Shown one piece after another: positions 5,413 to 8,546 of a DNA stretch of 8,546 nucleotides. The translations under genes and the position numbers were made by a program. The DNA is from Thermaceae bacterium (GTDB taxonomy: Bacteria > Deinococcota > Deinococci > Deinococcales > Marinithermaceae). The notes beneath the pieces are model-generated. The model did no database searches. It saw nothing but the letters and a program-made list of their open reading frames with translations, and was not told the origin of the DNA. The DNA is taken from contig JALSJG010000099.1 of NCBI GenBank assembly GCA_026989475.1, positions 1 to 8,546 on the forward strand, written 5' to 3'. Within the stretch, counting starts at the first letter, position 1. The number at the start of each line of letters is the position of its first letter.

Positions 5413-7376
5413 TCGCACCGATGGAGAAGCTGGTGGTGGCGGGGCCCAGGCGCCTCGCCCGCGAGCTTCTCGCCGAGCTCCAGCGAGCCGGGGTGGTGCA
5501 CATCGACCCCCTGCGCCCCGAGGAGCTCGGGGCCTACGCCCTTTCGGACGAGGAACGCGCACAGCTCAAGGAGTGGGAGCGCATCGCCGCCGGGGCGGAG
5601 CAGACGGCCAAGCTGCTCGGGGTTACGCTCGAGCCCAAAAAGCCCCTGCCCGGCAGCCAGTCCGAGGTCGCCCAGGCGCTCGAGCCCTTTCTGCAAAAGG
5701 CGAGCGTGCTCGCCGGGGAGCGGGAGCGGCTTCGGGAGGAGCTTGAGTTTTTGAAGCTCTACCGCGGCGCGGTCGAGGCGCTCGCCGAGCTCGTGGACGG
5801 GCTCGACCAAAGCCGCTGGCTCCGGGTGCTGCCGGTGCTCTTGGAGAAGGAGGAGCTCGGGGAGGCGCTGGCGAGCGCCCTCGACGAGGTCCTCCCTGAG
5901 CGCTACGTGCTCGCCGCCAAGCCCGCAGGCGGCGCGCTGGCGGCGGCGGTGGTGGTGCTCAAAGGGGACGCCGACGCCGCCCGGGCTACGCTTGGCAAGC
6001 TTGGCCTTTCTGAGTTCCGGCTTCCCGGTCCCTACGCCGGGCTTAGCTTCGCGGAAGCCAAGCTCAAGATCGCCGAGCGCGCTCGGCTCGCCCCCTCGGA
6101 GCTTGAGTCGGTGGAGGAGGCGATCCGCGCGCTCGTGCGCGAGGCCCGGGAGAAGCTGATGGCGATCTGGACCCGGGCGCGGGACGAGATCGAGCGCTTA
6201 AGGCGCCTCGAGTACCTGGCGACGGGGCGTTTTTCCTTCGGCCTTTTCGGATGGGTGCCGGTGCGCAAGAAGCCCAAGGTCGAGGAGGCGCTCGAGCGCC
6301 TGCGTGGGCGCGTGGTCTACGCCTTCGAGCCGGTGGACGAACACCACGAGGCCGACCGGGTGCCGGTAACGCTGGAAAACCCCGCTTGGGTCAAGCCCTT
6401 CGAGACCCTGGTGACCTTTCTCAACGTGCCCAAGTACGGCACCTGGGACCCGAGCTGGGTGCTCGCCGCCTTTTTCCCGTTCTGGTTTGGAATGATCGTG
6501 GGAGACATGGGCTACGCCTTGCTCTTTTGGCTGCTCGCCCGTTTCCTCGCCGGCTACGCGCGCCGGGGCGAACCGTTGATTCTCGACCTATTTGGCATGC
6601 GCATCGCGCCCCGGGTGCTGGAGAACGCAGTCCGCATCCTCAAGCCGATGGTGTTCTGGACGATCGTATTCGGTTTTCTCTACGGGGAGTTCTTCGGAAA
6701 CTTCCTCGAGCACCTGGGCGTCTTCTACGTGCCGGGTCACGGGGAAGGCTGGATCCCGGTCCTGATCCCCCGGGTGCTCGGGGAGTGGGCGATTCCCCTC
6801 ATCCTGGTCAGTATCGCCTTCGGGGTGGCCTTGGTGCTCTACGGCCTCGCCATCCGGGCCTGGCTGAGCTTGCGTCACGGCCACCTACGCCATTTCTGGG
6901 AGGCGACCGGATACTTTGCGGGGCTCGTCGCGCTCATCGCGCTGGCCTACGCTTTTCTGGGCGGAGGAGGATCGCCCCTGCTCAACCTGATCATGGGACT
7001 CGGGTTCGCCTACCTCCTCGTGGCCGCCTTTCTCGCCAAGATGCCGCTGATGATCTCCGAGCTGCCCACCCAGGCGGGGCATATGCTGAGCTTCGTGCGT
7101 ATCTACGCGGTGGGGGTAAGCGGCGGCATCATGGCCAACCTGGCCACCGACCTGGGCTACGCCCTGGCGGGCAAGCTCGGCTTGGTGGGTGTGATTCTAG
7201 GACTCGTCGTGGGACTCCTGGTCCACGGGCTTCTTCTTGCGCTGACCACGATCGGACACGTACTCCAACCCTTGCGACTTACCTGGGTCGAGTTCTTCAC
7301 CAAGTTCGGGTTCTACGACGAGTCGGGCCGGGCTTACCGGCCCTTTGCGTCGATCCGTCAGGACATGGGAGCCTGA
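5409..7376 (+). CDS. V/A-type ATPase membrane stator subunit I (subunit a)
   Basis: 655 residues, close to the T. thermophilus subunit (about 652). Residues 1 to about 335 form the soluble arm that binds the two EG stalks; about 340-645 hold the membrane domain, expected to have eight helices. Ion transfer past the rotor ring depends on two arginines: Arg564 in LSFVRIYAVG and Arg623 in QPLRLTWVEFF. Each is one position after the T. thermophilus Arg563 and Arg622 I recall. Glu551, Thr554, Gln555 and His558 sit on the same helix as Arg564 and fit a half-channel lining. The GTG at 5409 is chosen because it overlaps the subunit G stop and GGAGGT lies six bases before it; an ATG at 5421 is an alternative with a weaker site. 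Coupled translation from a GTG suits a subunit needed once per complex. No truncation or frameshift is seen. Confidence 0.95.
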   Translation: MIAPMEKLVVAGPRRLARELLAELQRAGVVHIDPLRPEELGAYALSDEERAQLKEWERIAAGAEQTAKLLGVTLEPKKPLPGSQSEVAQALEPFLQKASVLAGERERLREELEFLKLYRGAVEALAELVDGLDQSRWLRVLPVLLEKEELGEALASALDEVLPERYVLAAKPAGGALAAAVVVLKGDADAARATLGKLGLSEFRLPGPYAGLSFAEAKLKIAERARLAPSELESVEEAIRALVREAREKLMAIWTRARDEIERLRRLEYLATGRFSFGLFGWVPVRKKPKVEEALERLRGRVVYAFEPVDEHHEADRVPVTLENPAWVKPFETLVTFLNVPKYGTWDPSWVLAAFFPFWFGMIVGDMGYALLFWLLARFLAGYARRGEPLILDLFGMRIAPRVLENAVRILKPMVFWTIVFGFLYGEFFGNFLEHLGVFYVPGHGEGWIPVLIPRVLGEWAIPLILVSIAFGVALVLYGLAIRAWLSLRHGHLRHFWEATGYFAGLVALIALAYAFLGGGGSPLLNLIMGLGFAYLLVAAFLAKMPLMISELPTQAGHMLSFVRIYAVGVSGGIMANLATDLGYALAGKLGLVGVILGLVVGLLVHGLLLALTTIGHVLQPLRLTWVEFFTKFGFYDESGRAYRPFASIRQDMGA

Positions 7377-7416
7377 CCACGCACGGAGGAGGTTGGTGAT
7401 GAAAGGAGTTACGGCG

Positions 7417-7722
7417 ATGAAGAAGTGGGGAACCTTTCTGCTCACGGTGGTGCTAGGCGCGCTCGCCATGGCTGCCGAGGAGGCGGTCGGGGCGCAGGGT
7501 TCCGGGTTGAGCCGGGGGCTGATCGCGGTAGGCGTGGGACTCGCGATCGGCCTGGCGGCGCTGGGTACCGGCTGGGCGCAATCCCGGATCGGCGCGGCGG
7601 CGGTGGGGGCCATTGCCGAGAAGCCCGGTATGTTCGGTACCGGCCTGATCTTCCTGCTGCTGCCGGAGACCCTGGTCATCTTCGGTTTCCTGATGGCGAT
7701 CCTGCTCTGGCTGAGGATGTAA
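7417..7722 (+). CDS. V/A-type ATPase rotor ring proteolipid, subunit L (c; also called K)
   Basis: 101 residues in the precursor: a signal peptide (MKKWGTFLLTVVLGALAMA, likely cut after Ala19) and a two-helix hairpin of about 82 residues. T. thermophilus has the same plan, with 12 copies forming the ring. Helix 1 contains GTGWAQSRIG with Gln55; the loop is EKPG (68-71); helix 2 contains LLLPETLVIFG with Glu84, the ion-carrying carboxylate. Two ATG starts are possible. The one at 7399 has GGAGGAGG upstream and would add six residues (MKGVTA). The one at 7417 has AAGGAG upstream and places MKK at the head of a normal signal peptide. I prefer 7417 because it matches the family; both could be used. 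The coding end is followed by a hairpin before the subunit E gene. Confidence 0.93.
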   Translation: MKKWGTFLLTVVLGALAMAAEEAVGAQGSGLSRGLIAVGVGLAIGLAALGTGWAQSRIGAAAVGAIAEKPGMFGTGLIFLLLPETLVIFGFLMAILLWLRM

Positions 7723-7730
7723 GGAGCGGG

Positions 7731-7751
7731 TCCCGGGCGGCGCTCCCGGGA
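7731..7751 (+). repeat. Hairpin between the ring gene and the subunit E gene
   Basis: TCCCGGG (7731-7737), a seven-base loop, CCCGGGA (7745-7751): seven pairs, nearly all G-C. The right arm abuts the GAGGAGG ribosome site of subunit E (7752-7758). No T run follows, so it is not a standard terminator. It may protect the 3' end of processed ring mRNA or limit translation of E. Confidence 0.55.
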
Positions 7752-7764
7752 GAGGAGGAAAGCG

Positions 7765-8331
7765 TTGTCCAAGCTGGAGACGATTCTCCAGGAAGAGGCC
7801 ATCCGCGAGATCAACCGGATCCTCGCCGAGGCCGAGGAGAAGGCCCGGGCCTTGTTGGCCGAGGCGGAGGCCAGGGCGGCTCAGATCAAGACCACCGCCG
7901 AGCGCCGGCTCGAGGCCGAGAAGCGCGCGGCCCTGGCCCGGGCCGAGAGCGCCGCCGAGCTTAAGGTGGCCACCGCCCGCATGCAGGCCCGCGGCGAGAT
8001 GATCGAGCGGGTCAAGCGGATGGTCGCCGAGCGGCTCCAGGGCATGGGCGCCGATCCTCGCTACCCCGAGATGCTCGAGCGTCTCGCCGAGGAGGCGGTG
8101 GCGGCCGTGGGGGAGCCGGGCCGGGTGGCGGCAGCTCCCGAGGACGCGGGGCACCTGGAGGCCTGGGCCAAGGAGCGTGGCCTCGAGCTCAAGACCGACC
8201 CCGGGGTCCGGCTAGGGGTCCGGGTCTACGCCAAGGGCGGCGACACCTACGTGGAGAACACCCTGCCCGGCCGCCTGGAGCGTGCCTGGGAAGAGCTTGC
8301 CTCCAAGGTGGCCCAGGTGCTCTGGGGGTAA
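7765..8331 (+). CDS. V/A-type ATPase peripheral stalk subunit E
   Basis: 188 residues, equal to my memory of the T. thermophilus subunit. The first 85 or so residues are an Ala/Glu/Arg-rich helix that pairs with subunit G as a coiled coil. The rest (about 95-188) is a compact alpha/beta domain ending VAQVLWG, which binds the top of the catalytic head. It starts at an unusual TTG (7765), chosen because GAGGAGG stands six bases before it and SKLETILQEEAIREI matches the usual N-terminus; the next in-frame ATG, at 7981, would remove most of the coiled coil. TTG starts usually initiate poorly, and the ribosome site abuts a hairpin. The subunit C gene begins three bases after its stop. Confidence 0.93.
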   Translation: MSKLETILQEEAIREINRILAEAEEKARALLAEAEARAAQIKTTAERRLEAEKRAALARAESAAELKVATARMQARGEMIERVKRMVAERLQGMGADPRYPEMLERLAEEAVAAVGEPGRVAAAPEDAGHLEAWAKERGLELKTDPGVRLGVRVYAKGGDTYVENTLPGRLERAWEELASKVAQVLWG

Positions 8332-8334
8332 TCC

Positions 8335-8546
8335 GTGGCCGACGATTTCGGATACCTGGGTGCCCGGGTGCGGAGCCGTCGGGGGGAGCTCCTCCCGGAG
8401 AGCTTCTTCTCGGAGGCCCTAGCGGTGGGGTTTGAGGATTACCTCCGCATGCTCGCCGAAACCCCCTACGGGGCCTACCTCACCGGCGAGGGGCTCTCCG
8501 ACGTGGACCGGGCGGTGAGCGAGCTCTACCGTCACCGGGTCGCCGA
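8335..8546 (+). CDS. V/A-type ATPase subunit C (shaft-to-rotor socket), N-terminal 70 residues
   Basis: Starts at a GTG (8335), three bases after the stop of subunit E, with GGGGGT as a probable ribosome site overlapping the end of that gene. The product begins VADDFGYLGARVRSRRGELL (the first Val read as Met) and continues with ESFFSEAL and LSDVDRAV, closely matching the T. thermophilus subunit C start (MADDFAYLNARVRVRRG) as I remember it. The full protein is about 320 residues, so some 250 are beyond the window. It is a soluble, helical funnel that sits on the L ring and receives the D-F central shaft, so its presence predicts F, A, B and D genes downstream. No frame damage is seen in the visible part. 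Confidence 0.9.
   Translation, partial: MADDFGYLGARVRSRRGELLPESFFSEALAVGFEDYLRMLAETPYGAYLTGEGLSDVDRAVSELYRHRVA

Noticed and set aside
5049..5810. 253-residue minus-strand open frame opposite subunits G and I
   Set aside because: Ser/Arg/Ala low-complexity antisense of a coiled-coil gene, with no ribosome site or family match.
6251..7399. 382-residue plus-strand frame inside subunit I
   Set aside because: Out-of-frame reading of the membrane domain; very Arg/Gly-rich, while the subunit I frame carries both essential arginines and its helices.

Overview
GC-rich bacterial DNA, most likely from the Thermaceae (Thermus, Meiothermus, Oceanithermus or Marinithermus group). The strongest evidence is the right-hand third. 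It carries the start of a V/A-type (not F-type) ATPase operon in the order G, I, L (c), E, C. Subunit sizes and key residues match the Thermus thermophilus enzyme as I remember it. A divergent RlmO/RlmI-type rRNA methyltransferase lies next to it, an arrangement I also recall from T. thermophilus. The genus is not settled.

Left region (1-3445, minus strand): five tightly packed genes, read from right to left. They are a 70-residue unknown protein, a DUF3809-like protein, a UPF0173-type metallo-beta-lactamase-fold hydrolase, a compact soluble Ser/Thr protein kinase, and an AMP-forming acyl-CoA ligase that leaves the window at base 1. The last three are joined by two ATGA stop/start overlaps, so hydrolase, kinase and ligase are probably translationally coupled. 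This is the least conventional part of the window and the best place to look for undescribed biology. A kinase-regulated acyl-CoA ligase is a reasonable hypothesis, but nothing in the sequence proves it.

Middle (3446-5029): a short divergent promoter region separates the five-gene cluster from a small four-helix membrane protein on the plus strand. That protein has some HemJ/CopD-like features and may be read from a nearly leaderless mRNA. It converges with the rRNA methyltransferase gene, and the two stop codons share one CTAG tetranucleotide.

Right region (5023-8546, plus strand): a near-consensus promoter (TTGACA, 18 bp, TATTAT), then a 15-bp palindrome at the predicted transcription start, then the ATPase genes. 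G and E form the peripheral stalks. I is the stator membrane subunit with the two essential arginines. L forms the proton- or sodium-carrying rotor ring and has a signal peptide. C is the socket for the central shaft and is cut by the window end. The F, A, B and D genes are expected downstream. Start codon choice, a coupled GTG and a hairpin after the ring gene may help set the very unequal subunit ratios.

No rRNA, tRNA, CRISPR array, insertion sequence or prophage gene was seen. There is no stretch longer than 300 bases without a gene.
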